Below are positions 1 to 8,903 of a stretch of DNA of 64,000 nt, one piece after another. The stretch spans positions 518,629 to 582,628 of the forward strand of contig NZ_QMDX01000001.1 in the NCBI RefSeq assembly GCF_007421925.1. The letters run 5' to 3'. Each line of letters begins with the position of its first letter. Positions within the stretch are counted from its first letter, which is position 1. The translations under genes were made by a program, and so were the position numbers. The stretch is from Haloglomus irregulare (GTDB taxonomy: Archaea; Halobacteriota; Halobacteria; Halobacteriales; Haloarculaceae). A model generated the notes under the pieces. The model saw only the letters and a list, made by a program, of their open reading frames with translations, did not search any database and was not told the origin of the DNA.

Positions 1-101
1 CAGCCGGCGACCGCCGCAACGGGACCCCAGCCACGGGTCGTCCCCGCGTCGGTCGCGTCGGGCGCGGCCGTCTCGGTGCCGTCGGCGGTGTCCGTCGCCA
101 C
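1..101 (-). CDS. Unknown protein, N-terminus only (cut by window edge)
   Basis: A GTG at 101 opens a leftward frame that stays open to the window edge. It encodes an acidic, Thr/Ala-rich start followed by RGWGPVAAVAG, which looks like the beginning of a first membrane segment. It lies 62 bp downstream of nirA on the same strand, so it could be the last gene of the nitrate operon. In other haloarchaea a nitrate or nitrite transporter sits near these genes, but too little is visible here to assign one. Confidence 0.35.
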   Translation of the reverse strand, partial: MATDTADGTETAAPDATDAGTTRGWGPVAAVAG

Positions 102-163
102 GTTCGAACTCGGGGCAAGCGCCGGGAAGGGCTGTCGATTGCGGGCGCTCCCGGCCCGCCGCG

Positions 164-1945
164 TCAGTCGTCCGCCGAGAGCGGCGTGTCGTCAGGCGTC
201 GTCGGGGCGGGGCTCTCGCCGTCGTCGAACGGGTACCAGGACTGCTTGGCGTCGTGGAGCGCCGGGTCGACGTAGTCCGTCTCCTCGGGCTCGACAAGCT
301 CCGTGACGGCCTCCGTCCCGGTGGCGTCGACCCACTCGCGGAACGACTGGCCGGGCTCGCGGTGGGCCGCGAACGCGCCCAGCAGGTTGGCGAGCGCCCC
401 GGGCACCTCGTCGGCGGGGACCCGCTGGCGGATCCAGTCGACGAACGCGGGGTCCTCGCCCATCCCGCCGCCGACGCCGATGTCGAGCGCCTCGACCATC
501 TCCCCGTCCTTGCGGCCGCGCATCCCGAGCAGGCCGATGTCGGCGGTGTTGGCGTGGCCGCAGTCAGCCGTGCAGCCCGAGAAGTGCATCTTCACCGTGT
601 CCACGTCCTCTGGCAGCTCGACGTTCGCATCGAGCCAGCGGATCATCCGTGCCTGCCGGGCCTTCGTCTCGGCCAGCGCGAGCGAGCAGAACTCCGTCCC
701 CGTGCAGGCCATCCCGCCGCGCTCGAAGACGCTCGGCTCCGGCGAGTACGTCTCCAGCAGCGGCTCCTCGAGGAACTGCGCGAGGTCCGCCTCGGGGACG
801 TCCATCACCAGCGGGTTCTGCCGGCGGGTCAGCCGCACCTCGCCGGAGCCGTACGCCTCGGCGAGGTCCGCCAGGGCGCGGGCGTCGTCCGCGGGCATGC
901 GCCCGACCGGCACGTTCAGCCCGACGAAGTAGCGCCCGTCGTGCTGCTCGTGGACGCCGACGTAGTCGACGGGACCCTCCGGCGTGTCCGCGCCGTCGCC
1001 GTGACCCGCGTTGTAGGTGTAGGACTCGCGGCAGTCCTCGCCCGCCCGCGCCAGCTCCCAGTCGACGTACTCGGCCTGGAGCTGCTCGCGGATGGCCTCC
1101 GTCCCGCGCTCGTCCACGAAGAACCGCGCCCGGTTCTTGTTGCGGTTCGTCCGGTTCCCCTCGTCGTGGTAGAGCTCGACGAACCCCCGCACGAGCTCGA
1201 CGGCGCGCTCGGGCGGGACCCAGACGTCCAGCGGCCGCGCGACGCGGGGCTCGTGGCCGCCCAACCCGCCGCCGACGCGGACGTTGAACCCCAGCGTCGC
1301 CTCCCCGTCGACCGCCTTCGTCGCCGGCTCCAGCCCGATGTCGTTGATAGCGTCCTGCGCGGAGCCGTCTGGGATGCCCGAGATGCTGATGTTGAACTTG
1401 CGGGGCATGTTCGCCAGCGCGTCGTCGTCGCGGATGGTCGCCTGGACCTCCTCGAGGATGGGCGCCGTGTCGATGACCTCGCGGGCGTCCGTCCCGGCGG
1501 TGGGGTTGCCCGTGATGTTCCGCATCGTGTCCCCGCCGGAGGAGCGCGTCGAGAGGTCCACCCCCTCCAGGCGCTCCCAGATCTCCGGGACGTCCTCGAG
1601 CTTGATCCAGTGGAGCTGGACGGACTGGCGGGTGGTGAAGTCGAGCCAGCTCTCCCCGAACTCGGGGTTCTCGACCGGGCCGGCGGCGTACTCGTCGGCC
1701 ACCTCGGCGAGCGCGCTGAACTGCCCCGGTTCGAGGATCCCGTCGGTGCCGGTCAGCCGCAGCATGAAGTAGCTCTCCTGGCCGGTCCGCTGGTGGAAGA
1801 CCCCCCAGAACTTGAACCGGGAGAACCACTTCTCGCGCTCGTCCTCAGGGATGGAGTCCCAGCCCCGCTCGGCGAACTCCAGCAGCTTCTCACGGACCTC
1901 GTCGCCGTAGCAGCCCTCCTTCCAGTCCTCCTTCTTGTGTGTCAT
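164..1945 (-). CDS. nirA: Ferredoxin-dependent assimilatory nitrite reductase
   Basis: A 593-residue siroheme/4Fe-4S reductase predicted to reduce nitrite to ammonium with six electrons from ferredoxin in the cytoplasm. Two ferrodoxin-like half domains and two siroheme-binding domains are spread over the protein. The cluster ligands are visible: Cys414 and Cys420 in ACTGTEFC (CX5C), and Cys458 and Cys462 in GCTADC (CX3C). The length fits the NirA/NasD family. The start ATG at 1945 overlaps the mobA stop by 4 bp (ATGA), which implies translational coupling. It is the third gene of the nasA-mobA-nirA operon. A sulfite reductase is the alternative for this superfamily, but the nitrate reductase context makes nitrite the likely substrate. 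Confidence 0.93.
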   Translation of the reverse strand: MTHKKEDWKEGCYGDEVREKLLEFAERGWDSIPEDEREKWFSRFKFWGVFHQRTGQESYFMLRLTGTDGILEPGQFSALAEVADEYAAGPVENPEFGESWLDFTTRQSVQLHWIKLEDVPEIWERLEGVDLSTRSSGGDTMRNITGNPTAGTDAREVIDTAPILEEVQATIRDDDALANMPRKFNISISGIPDGSAQDAINDIGLEPATKAVDGEATLGFNVRVGGGLGGHEPRVARPLDVWVPPERAVELVRGFVELYHDEGNRTNRNKNRARFFVDERGTEAIREQLQAEYVDWELARAGEDCRESYTYNAGHGDGADTPEGPVDYVGVHEQHDGRYFVGLNVPVGRMPADDARALADLAEAYGSGEVRLTRRQNPLVMDVPEADLAQFLEEPLLETYSPEPSVFERGGMACTGTEFCSLALAETKARQARMIRWLDANVELPEDVDTVKMHFSGCTADCGHANTADIGLLGMRGRKDGEMVEALDIGVGGGMGEDPAFVDWIRQRVPADEVPGALANLLGAFAAHREPGQSFREWVDATGTEAVTELVEPEETDYVDPALHDAKQSWYPFDDGESPAPTTPDDTPLSADD

Positions 1946-2796
1946 CGCGAGTCACCCCCGTCGGTCCGCCTCGCTCCCCCACGTGGCTCGGACGACGCCT
2001 CCTCGCCCCCATCGGGCACCGGGACCGCGTTGGGCTCGCTGTCGGACGCCGAGTCATCGTCCGAGTCGGTTGCCGCACCGTTCGTCCTGCGTGCCGCGAG
2101 TTCGTCGGTTATCTCCATCGTAACTGTAGAATCCGCGTTCCTATCGGTCTGTTCAGCCTGTTCGTCGGGGAAGTCGCCCCGCGTGTCGATATCCCGGACG
2201 GCGCCGGGGGCGACGGGGACCGGGACCGGGTCGACCCGCGTGAGAACGTCCCGGAGCGCCCGCGACCCTGTCGCCAGCGTCCGTTCGGCCGCCTCCCGCG
2301 CGACGGTCGCCCGGTAGACGGCGGGGAGGGGCTGCCGGCGCCCGTCGACCAGCGCGACGGCGCCGTCGGAGCCCGGGTCGGCGCCCGACCCGCCACTCGC
2401 GCCCTCGTCGGTGGCGCGGTCGAAGAGGGTCGCGACCGTGGCGGTCCGGAGGAACGGCTGGTCGCAGCCCGCGACCGCGACGCGTCGGCCCCGTGCCACT
2501 CGGAGCCCGGTCAGCAGGCCGGCGACCGGCCCCTCGTCGGGGACGGGGTCGACGGCGAACCGGACGGGCAGCCGGTCGTCGAGGCCCGCGAGCGCGTCGG
2601 CGAGCGCGGCGCGCTGGTCGGCGCGGCAGTTGACCACCAGCTCGTCGATGGTGGGTGCGAGCGCGGCCGCGACGTGACAGACCAGTGGCGCGCCGGCCAG
2701 GTCCGCGAGCGCCTTGTCCGACTCGCCGAAGCGGGTCGACCGGCCGCCGGCCAGCAGCAGTCCCGTCCGCGTCGGACGGCCCGGCACGTCGCTCAC
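1942..2796 (-). CDS. mobA: Molybdenum cofactor guanylyltransferase with C-terminal extension
   Basis: A 284-residue MobA-family nucleotidyltransferase, which attaches GMP to molybdopterin to make the bis-MGD cofactor needed by the adjacent NasA. The N-terminal signature LLLAGGRSTRFGESDKAL (near residues 12-29) holds the nucleotide-binding loop, and VAGCDQPFL is the metal-binding Asp segment. I chose the GTG at 2796 because it overlaps the nasA stop (GTGA) and sits just before the family's N-terminus; longer upstream extensions read as Arg-rich shadow. The catalytic domain appears to end near residue 215 (DIDTRGDF). The remaining roughly 65 residues are an Asp/Ser/Gly-rich tail. An internal ATG at 2118 lies in this tail after an AT-richer stretch and could be a separate start. 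Confidence 0.88.
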   Translation of the reverse strand: MSDVPGRPTRTGLLLAGGRSTRFGESDKALADLAGAPLVCHVAAALAPTIDELVVNCRADQRAALADALAGLDDRLPVRFAVDPVPDEGPVAGLLTGLRVARGRRVAVAGCDQPFLRTATVATLFDRATDEGASGGSGADPGSDGAVALVDGRRQPLPAVYRATVAREAAERTLATGSRALRDVLTRVDPVPVPVAPGAVRDIDTRGDFPDEQAEQTDRNADSTVTMEITDELAARRTNGAATDSDDDSASDSEPNAVPVPDGGEEASSEPRGGARRTDGGDSR

Positions 2797-4997
2797 TCGG
2801 CCACCTCCGCGGGCGGCTCGGCGCCGTCGGCGTCGCCGACGCGGTCCTCGTCGGGCTCGGCGACCGCCGCGGCGTCGCCGTCCCGGGGCTCGACCCGGAC
2901 GGCGCACTGCTTGAGGTTCGGCTCCGCCGAGCGGGGGTCACGCTCCGGCGTCGTCAGGCGGTTCGTGGCCGGGTGGTGGATGGAGAGCCAGACCAGGTCC
3001 TCCGGCACCGCCTCGTCGGGGTGGAGGGTGACCTCGACCGCCCCGCGGCGGGAGACCAGCCGCACCTCGCGGTCGCCCTCGGGCGCGACCGCGGCCATCG
3101 TCCCCGGTGCGACCCGGGCGACCGGGGCCACCGGCTCGCCGGGCCCCGACCCGTCGCGGGTCCGGACGCCGGTGTTGTAGGCGTCGGCCTCCCGCCCCGT
3201 GGTCAGGACGAGCGGGTACTCGCCGTCGGTCGGCTCGGCCTCGTGCGTCTCGACGGCCGTCGAGAACCGCGCCCGGCCCGTCGGCGTCGGGAACGACCAG
3301 TCCGGGTGCGGGGCGTCGGGGTGGGCGGGGTCGTCGGCCGGCTCCCCGGGCGTCGCGTCGCCGCTCGCCCCGGCGTCCGCGGCCTCGTAGTAGCGGTAGC
3401 CTCCGCTGTCGCGAGGGTCGGGCGCGGGCCACCGGACCGCCCCCTCGGCATCCAGCCGGGCGTAGGAGAGCCCGGAGCAGTCCGCGTCCGTGTCGGCGGT
3501 GAGGTCACAGAACTCCCGGAAGACGGCCTCCGGGTCGAGCGGCGGCTCGCCGAGCAGCCCGGGACAGAGCCGCGCCCCCACCTCCGCGATGATGTCGAGG
3601 TCCTGCCTGACGCCCGACGGCGTGTCCGTGGCGGCCCGGACGCGGGAGACCGTCCGCTCCATGTTCATGACGGTCCCCTCGGATTCGCCCCACGTCGCCG
3701 CGGGGAGGACCACGTCGGCGTGCTCGACGGTCTCGGAGTGGAACGCGTCCTGGACGACGAGGAACGCCTCGTCCAGCTGGTCGGCGACGGCTCCGGCGTT
3801 CGGGACGCCGGCGACCGGGTTCGTGGCGACCGTCCAGACGACATCGACCTCGTCCGCGACCGCCTCGAGCGTCCCGACCGGACCGGGACCGGTGTCGTCG
3901 GGGAGGCGGCTCGCGGGGACGTTCCAGTCGTCGGCGATAACGGCTCGCTCGGCCGGGTCCTGGAAGTCCCGGTGGCCGGGCCAGCTGCCCTTCGAGGAGC
4001 AGACACGTGTCCCCATCGAGTTGGCCTGGCCGGTCAGCGAGAACGGCCCCGTACCGGGACCGAGGTTGCCCGTCGCGAGACAGCAGTCGATGAGCGCGCT
4101 CGAGGTGGCGGTCCCGTCGACGGACTGGTTGACGCCCATCCCCCAGTAGACCAGCGCCCGGGCGTCGAAGGCGTCGGCGAGCGCGTCGACGTCGGCCATC
4201 GGGACGCCGGCCTCGGCGGCCGCGGTCGCCGCCTCGGGGAGCTTCGCGCACAGGTCGTCGAAGCCGGTCGTGGCGCGGTCGACGAACGACCGGTCCACGT
4301 CGCCGCGGTCGACGATCCGCGCGAGGACGGCCCGCGCCAGCGCCAGGTCGCCGCCGGGGTCGACGGCGACGTGGCGGTCGGCGAGGTCAGCCGTCTCCGT
4401 CGCCACCGGGTCGACGACGAGGAGTTCGCCGTCCGCGGCGGACTCGCGGATCCAGCGGAACATCACGGGATGCGCGACAACTGGGTTGGCCCCCCAGACG
4501 ACGTGGCGCTCGGCGCCGGGGATGTCGTCGTACGTACAGGGCGGCGCGTCGCTGCCGAAGGCGTCGTAGTAGGCCGTGACCGCGCTGGCCATGCAGAGCG
4601 TGGTGTTGGCGTCGTAGTACCGGGTCCCGATGCCGCCGCGGGCGAGCTTGCCGAGGGCGTAGGCGGCCTCGTTGGTCTGCTGGCCGCTCCCCAGGACGGC
4701 GACGGAGTCGGGGGTCCGGGCCATCGCCCGTCGCATCGCGCCGACCGCCTCGTCGAGCGCGTTCGCCCACGTCGTCGGGAGCAGTTCGCCGTCGCGTCGG
4801 ACCAGCGGGCGGGTCAGCCACTCCCCGTCGGGGTCGGCCGACTCCCGGGTGCCGCGCTGGCAGGCCAGCCCCTCGCTGACGGGGTGGGTCGGGTCGCCAC
4901 GCGCCGTGTCGATGCCGTACCCGTCGTCGACGGCGCGCTGACGGTGGCCACACCCGACCGCGCACCGCATACAGGTCGTCGAGACCCACTCGCTCAT
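2793..4997 (-). CDS. nasA: Assimilatory nitrate reductase, molybdopterin subunit
   Basis: A 734-residue cytoplasmic molybdopterin oxidoreductase that reduces nitrate to nitrite, probably with ferredoxin. The N-terminal 4Fe-4S site is Cys9, Cys12, Cys16 and Cys46. A probable molybdenum-ligand cysteine is Cys135 in NTTLCM. The central domain has the MGD-binding segments typical of the NasA/NapA/FdhF family, and the C-terminal molydopterin-dinucleotide domain includes YPLVLTTGR and SIHHPATNRLT. There is no Tat signal, which agrees with an assimilatory cytoplasmic enzyme. It is the first gene of the operon with mobA and nirA. A formate dehydrogenase alpha subunit is the main alternative in the superfamily, and the linked nirA argues against it. 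Confidence 0.92.
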   Translation of the reverse strand: MSEWVSTTCMRCAVGCGHRQRAVDDGYGIDTARGDPTHPVSEGLACQRGTRESADPDGEWLTRPLVRRDGELLPTTWANALDEAVGAMRRAMARTPDSVAVLGSGQQTNEAAYALGKLARGGIGTRYYDANTTLCMASAVTAYYDAFGSDAPPCTYDDIPGAERHVVWGANPVVAHPVMFRWIRESAADGELLVVDPVATETADLADRHVAVDPGGDLALARAVLARIVDRGDVDRSFVDRATTGFDDLCAKLPEAATAAAEAGVPMADVDALADAFDARALVYWGMGVNQSVDGTATSSALIDCCLATGNLGPGTGPFSLTGQANSMGTRVCSSKGSWPGHRDFQDPAERAVIADDWNVPASRLPDDTGPGPVGTLEAVADEVDVVWTVATNPVAGVPNAGAVADQLDEAFLVVQDAFHSETVEHADVVLPAATWGESEGTVMNMERTVSRVRAATDTPSGVRQDLDIIAEVGARLCPGLLGEPPLDPEAVFREFCDLTADTDADCSGLSYARLDAEGAVRWPAPDPRDSGGYRYYEAADAGASGDATPGEPADDPAHPDAPHPDWSFPTPTGRARFSTAVETHEAEPTDGEYPLVLTTGREADAYNTGVRTRDGSGPGEPVAPVARVAPGTMAAVAPEGDREVRLVSRRGAVEVTLHPDEAVPEDLVWLSIHHPATNRLTTPERDPRSAEPNLKQCAVRVEPRDGDAAAVAEPDEDRVGDADGAEPPAEVAE

Positions 4998-5084
4998 CCG
5001 GTCACCCCCGGCGGTAGACGGGCGAGGATGCGATGCTCGTCGAGTCGTTCGCTGAGTCCCTTTGCGAACATCACGTATTCACGT

Positions 5085-5093
5085 CTAAAATAG
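5085..5093 (-). promoter_or_regulatory. Candidate TATA element of the nas operon
   Basis: The roughly 390-bp gap 4998-5387 upstream of nasA is the most AT-rich stretch nearby. Read leftward it contains CTATTTTAG at 5085-5093, about 90 nt before the nasA ATG. A start site about 25 nt downstream would leave a leader of around 65 nt, unusual among the mainly leaderless genes here and leaving room for nitrogen control. The rest of the gap, up to the DUF2237 stop at 5388, shows no convincing gene. Confidence 0.35.
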
Positions 5094-5387
5094 ATGGAGC
5101 AGGCATACATACCCGTTATCGTTTACGAACATGTACAAATCGCTCCGATAAGATGTGGACTGCGGAGTCCTTGGACGGATATAATGAATCGGGTATCCTC
5201 ACACGTCCAGAACCGGACCGGCAGCCGCGACCGAACTGGATGGATGCCCATCAGCGGGCGAGAGGCGGGGAGGCCGGACGCCCGACGGCACCGGCGGTCG
5301 GGCGGCGTGTGCGCGCCCCAGCACGCGGGGTGCCGGGATGGCGACGCCGTCACGGGCGGTGGGAGGTCGCGGAGAGCGGGCCGACCG

Positions 5388-5807
5388 TCAGTCCGATGCG
5401 TCGTGTGCGTGGCGCTCGAGTTGCGCCAGCGAGAGCTCGTCGAGGACGGACTCGTTCGTGGCCGCCAGGACGACCGGGGGCGCCTGGCCGGCCTCGGCGG
5501 CCTCCAGCCAGCGCGGCACACAGACACACCAGCGGTCACCCGGCGAGAGCCCCGGGAAGTTCATCGACGGCCGCGGCGTGATGAGGTCGTTCCCCTGGGC
5601 ACGGCTGTACTCCAGGAACGCCTCGGTCATCACCGCACAGACCTCGTGTCGGCCGGGGTCGCGCGGCAGGGCGTGGCAGTCCCCGTCCCGCAGCGCGCCC
5701 GTCATCGGGTCCGTACTGCAGGGCTGTAGCGGCTCGCCGTGGACGTTGCGCTCGTCGTCCGGAGGCTCGGGAGGCACGTGCGGGGGTGGGGCCGGCAGCG
5801 CAATCAA
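5388..5807 (-). CDS. DUF2237 family protein
   Basis: A 139-residue protein with the DUF2237 signature across almost its whole length: NVHGEPLQPCSTDPMTG near residue 21, then GRHEVCAVMTEAFLEYS, RGNDL and FPGLSPGDRWCVC. Conserved cysteines fall in QPCS, VCAV and WCVCV. The biochemical function of the family is unknown; it is a small soluble protein shared by bacteria and haloarchaea. It follows the nas promoter region on the same strand but is well separated, so it is probably a single transcription unit. The start ATG at 5807 leaves about 20 Pro-rich residues before the conserved domain; no closer start was seen. Confidence 0.85.
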   Translation of the reverse strand: MIALPAPPPHVPPEPPDDERNVHGEPLQPCSTDPMTGALRDGDCHALPRDPGRHEVCAVMTEAFLEYSRAQGNDLITPRPSMNFPGLSPGDRWCVCVPRWLEAAEAGQAPPVVLAATNESVLDELSLAQLERHAHDASD

Positions 5808-5880
5808 ACCCCCGGGCTGTGCCGTCGTGGCGCCTGCCGTGGCCGGAACCGTGAGGCGTGTGGCGCCCCTCCCCTCGACC

Positions 5881-5991
5881 GTGACGGACGGCGACGGCTA
5901 CCAGCCTCCCTGGCTGGAGACGCTCGGATCCATCGTAGTCGTCTACGGCACGGGCACACTGCTGTACGTCCTACTGACCACCCTGTTCTGA
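5881..5991 (+). CDS. Small single-TM membrane protein
   Basis: A 36-residue frame from GTG 5881, too short for usual gene calling. It has a short polar head (TDGDGYQPPW) followed by one hydrophobic helix (LETLGSIVVVYGTGTLLYVLL) ending at LTTLF. An in-frame GTG at 5851 would give 46 residues. Many haloarchaea carry short proteins of this layout, with a polar head and one TM ending at the C-terminus, but I do not recognise a named family. It lies between the DUF2237 gene and an SDR gene, with 79 bp to the latter. Confidence 0.45.
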   Translation: MTDGDGYQPPWLETLGSIVVVYGTGTLLYVLLTTLF

Positions 5992-6070
5992 TCTGGGGCC
6001 CACCGGCCGACTACACTGGGACCCGCACACACGGGACAACCTCTTTGTCGACCGCCCGCCCGGACGACTC

Positions 6071-7153
6071 ATGACGAACGTCTTCCTGACCGGGTTCCCG
6101 GGCTTCCTGGGCTCGGCGCTGGTTGAGCGGTTGCTGGAGCGCCACGACGAGGGGACCGTCACCTGTCTGGTCCAGCCGAAGTACCGGAGCAAGGCCGAAC
6201 AGCGGGTCGACGGGATCGACGCGGCGGTCGACGCCGACGCGACCCAGCGGGTCGCGTTCGCCGAGGGCGACATCACGGACCGCCACCTCGCCGTGGACGA
6301 CTACGACGGGCTGGCGGACGGAACCGACCAGGTGTACCACCTCGCGGCCATCTACGACCTGACGGTCGACCGCGCGCCGGCGAAGGCGGTCAACATCGAC
6401 GGCACCCGGCACATGGTCGAGTTCGCCGCTGCCGCCGACGCCGACCGCCTCCACTACGTCTCCACCGTCGTCGTCGCGGGCGACTACGAGGGCCGGTTCA
6501 CGGAGGAGATGCTCCAGGAGGGTCAGTCGTTCCACAACTACTACGAGTCGACCAAGCACATGGCGGAGGTCGCGGTCCGCGAGCGGATGGACGAGGTCCC
6601 GACCACCATCTACCGGCCTGGCGTCGCGGTCGGCGACAGCGAGACCGGGGAGACCCAGAAGTACGACGGCATGTACGCCTTCGTCGAGGGGCTCGTCGAC
6701 CAGGGCGACAACGCCGTCATCCCCGCGCCCCGGGGGGCCAGCGAGGGCGAGTTCAACGTCGTCCCCCGCGACTACATCGTCGACGCCATCGGCTACCTCT
6801 CGGGCATCGAGGAGAGCGAGGGGAGGACCTACCACCTCGCCGACCCCGACCCGCTCACGACGACCGAACTCGTGAGGGCGCTCGGCGAGGCCGCCGACAA
6901 GGACCGGACCGTCATCGTCCCCTACCCGAAGGGCATCCTGAAGGGGCTGCTCGAGTCGCTCAAGCCCGAGTCCGAGCTACTGCGGAGCGGCGGCCTGGAG
7001 TACCAGACCTGGCCGGCCAGCTTCGACTGCTCGAACGCCGTCGAGGACCTGGCGGGCTCGGGCATCGAGTGCCCGGGGGTCGCGGACTACGCGGGGACGC
7101 TGGTCGAGTTCTACCGCGAGCACCCGGACATCGGGACCGAGGGGATGAACTGA
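6071..7153 (+). CDS. SDR-family reductase of the thioester-reductase / male-sterility type
   Basis: A 360-residue extended SDR protein with an N-terminal Rossmann fold. The dinucleotide motif is TGFPGFLGS (residues 7-15), and the active-site YxxxK is Tyr158-Lys162 within YESTKH. The long substrate domain and the NVVPRDYIVDAI segment place it with the NAD_binding_4 group, which reduces thioesters or acyl-CoA or acts on hydroxy-lipid substrates. The substrate cannot be told from sequence. It precedes a diacylglycerol-kinase-like gene on the same strand (140-bp gap), so a lipid-related role is plausible but only inferred. Confidence 0.75.
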   Translation: MTNVFLTGFPGFLGSALVERLLERHDEGTVTCLVQPKYRSKAEQRVDGIDAAVDADATQRVAFAEGDITDRHLAVDDYDGLADGTDQVYHLAAIYDLTVDRAPAKAVNIDGTRHMVEFAAAADADRLHYVSTVVVAGDYEGRFTEEMLQEGQSFHNYYESTKHMAEVAVRERMDEVPTTIYRPGVAVGDSETGETQKYDGMYAFVEGLVDQGDNAVIPAPRGASEGEFNVVPRDYIVDAIGYLSGIEESEGRTYHLADPDPLTTTELVRALGEAADKDRTVIVPYPKGILKGLLESLKPESELLRSGGLEYQTWPASFDCSNAVEDLAGSGIECPGVADYAGTLVEFYREHPDIGTEGMN

Positions 7154-7293
7154 GGCCGGGGTCACGCCCGGATGGGGCCGGACGGTCGATGGCGCCGGTC
7201 CGCCACAGACGGCGCCCTCGCGGACGATACGGACCGGACCGGCTCGCTCGCGCCGTTCGCACGGCATAAGTGGCCCGACACCGAGGCGGTGGT

Positions 7294-8193
7294 ATGCAGG
7301 TCGGGTCGCGGACGCTCATCATGAACCCCGTCAGCGGGACCGGCGACCACGCCGAGTTGGTCCAACAGCTGGCCCGCGGGAAGGGGTTCGCCGTCTGGGA
7401 GACCGAGGGCGCGGGCGACGGGCGGGCGCTGGGACGGCGGGCCGGCGAGGAGGGCGTGAGCGAGATCGCCGTCTGCGGTGGCGACGGCACCATCAACGAG
7501 GTGCTCCGCGGGCTGAACGCGGCCGACCATCTGGGCGAGGTGACGCTGAACGTCATCCCGGGGGGGACGGCCAACCTCCTGGCGGGGACGCTCGGCATCC
7601 GCGACATCCGTCACGGCTTCGACCTGACTGACAAGGGGGAGATCCGGGCGCTGGACGTGGGGATGGCCGACGGGGAGCCGTTCGTGGTCTCCTGTATCGC
7701 GGGCTTCCCGGCCGACGCCAGTACGGCCGCGTCGGGCGAACTGAAGGATCGGCTCGGCACGCTCGCGTTCGTCGTCACGGGCATCAAGGAGGCCGTCGAG
7801 TTCGAGGGGCTGGAGCTCCGGCTGGACTTCCACGGCGGTGGGCGGAGCGATAGCTGGGCGGGCTCGGCGGTGACGGTGCTCGTCGGGAACGCCCGTCGCT
7901 TCATCGAACAGGGCGGGCAGGCGGACATGGAGGACGGCCTGTTCGACGTGGCCGTCGTCGAGGACGTGCCGGCGGGCAGCCTGGCCGTCGAGGCCGCCAT
8001 CCACCGGCTGCTCGGTGAGGGGACCGACTCCGTTCATCACTTCCAGTCCGCGCAGGTGACCGTCACCAGTGACGAGTCGGTCACGTTCTCGCGCGACGGC
8101 GAGATCGCCGAGCACGGCCGGGTGACGATGTACACCCGACCGCGGGCGCTGGATGTCCGTGTCGGACCGGAGTACGAGCCACAGCCGAACTGA
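7294..8193 (+). CDS. Diacylglycerol/lipid kinase family protein
   Basis: A 299-residue DAGK catalytic-domain protein (YegS/LCB5 type) expected to phosphorylate a lipid hydroxyl with ATP at the membrane. Family motifs are clear: NPVSGTG near residue 10, GGDGTINEV near residue 62 (the nucleotide-binding glycine loop) and PGGTANLLA near residue 89. The C-terminal beta-sandwich half includes HFQSAQVTV. I chose ATG 7294 rather than an upstream in-frame codon because the protein then begins close to the family start, and a TATA-like CATAAG sits near 7265, about 25 nt upstream, as for a leaderless gene. In archaea such kinases may act on archaeol-type alcohols; the substrate here is unknown. Confidence 0.85.
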   Translation: MQVGSRTLIMNPVSGTGDHAELVQQLARGKGFAVWETEGAGDGRALGRRAGEEGVSEIAVCGGDGTINEVLRGLNAADHLGEVTLNVIPGGTANLLAGTLGIRDIRHGFDLTDKGEIRALDVGMADGEPFVVSCIAGFPADASTAASGELKDRLGTLAFVVTGIKEAVEFEGLELRLDFHGGGRSDSWAGSAVTVLVGNARRFIEQGGQADMEDGLFDVAVVEDVPAGSLAVEAAIHRLLGEGTDSVHHFQSAQVTVTSDESVTFSRDGEIAEHGRVTMYTRPRALDVRVGPEYEPQPN

Positions 8194-8208
8194 GCCGGCG
8201 GGCGGTCG

Positions 8209-8580
8209 TCAGTCGGCGGTGGAGGGGTCCGCGGCGGGGCGGGCATGGCGGTCGTGGACGGGCAGCGTGACGGTCAGCACGCCCGTGTCGGCGTCGTAGG
8301 CCGCGCGGATGTCGTCCGGGCGGACCACTGGCGGGAACTGGAACGACGCCTCGTAGGAGCGGTCCGCGCCGGTCGCGGCGACGGACAGGTAGCCGCCGCC
8401 CCAACTGACGTCGAAGGCGTCGGCCTCGTAGCCGGGCAGGTCGAGTTCCAGGACGTAGGCCCCCGGGTCGACCCGGACTCGGGCGTTCTCGTCCTCGGTG
8501 AGGCCGGCGCGCAGCAGCCGGGCCGGGAGCGAGAGCGCCCGTAACAGCGCCCCGGCATGGGACCGGTCGGTCATGCCCAT
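8209..8580 (-). CDS. Hsp20 / alpha-crystallin small heat-shock protein
   Basis: A 123-residue small heat-shock protein. The alpha-crystallin domain covers roughly residues 35-110: the opening strand is YVLELDLPGYEADAFDV, the middle has FQFPPVVRPDDIRA, and the close is GVLTVTLPV, which corresponds to the conserved GxLxxxxP-like motif. Such proteins bind unfolded clients without ATP. I chose ATG 8580 (a second ATG is at 8574) because a TATA-like CCCTTACAC lies about 25-30 nt upstream, typical of a leaderless haloarchaeal promoter. Longer upstream frames are rich in Arg and Pro and look non-coding. It ends convergently 16 bp from the lipid-kinase stop. Confidence 0.88.
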   Translation of the reverse strand: MGMTDRSHAGALLRALSLPARLLRAGLTEDENARVRVDPGAYVLELDLPGYEADAFDVSWGGGYLSVAATGADRSYEASFQFPPVVRPDDIRAAYDADTGVLTVTLPVHDRHARPAADPSTAD

Positions 8581-8903
8581 ACCAAGCCGTGCGACCGGTG
8601 TAAGGGTTCCGGACGAAGCGGATACGTGCGCGATATCTCGCCATGTAGCGGATGTTATCCGTGTATGTTCGATATCCATCGAGAAACGCCGGAACAACCA
8701 CGGAACCATCGGCAACACGCGCCGCGGGGCGGGACGAGCGGGCGAGCGGGTCCGGGTCACGGTCGGGCGACGGGACGGTCGCAACCGGGCGTCCCTCGGC
8801 ATCGTCCGGCGGCTGGAGCGGGCCGCCGGGTCGTCGCACTGGCCCCCAGGTGCCTGACCCCGACGCTTATAACATGGGGGGTACACATCCGCCAACGAGA
8901 GGC
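8581..8903. promoter_or_regulatory. Divergent intergenic region between hsp20 and the RHH gene
   Basis: A 323-bp non-coding region between two diverging genes. On the left it carries the hsp20 TATA-like element near 8603-8611. On the right is CTTATAAC at 8866-8873, about 33 nt before the RHH ATG. In between lies an exact inverted repeat, CGGAT-GTT-ATCCG (8649-8661), next to a looser one (GCGATATCTCGC, upstream of it) and CGATATCCATCG just after. These could be binding sites for a dimeric regulator. Open frames crossing the region have shadow-like composition. Confidence 0.45.

Noticed and set aside
254-2317. Long forward open frame across the nitrate operon (687 codons)
   Set aside because: It runs antisense to nirA and mobA, and its composition is Arg/Gly/Val-rich without motifs. 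High GC content leaves long shadow frames; several others (for example 20125-23211 and 2655-5093) were dropped for the same reason.
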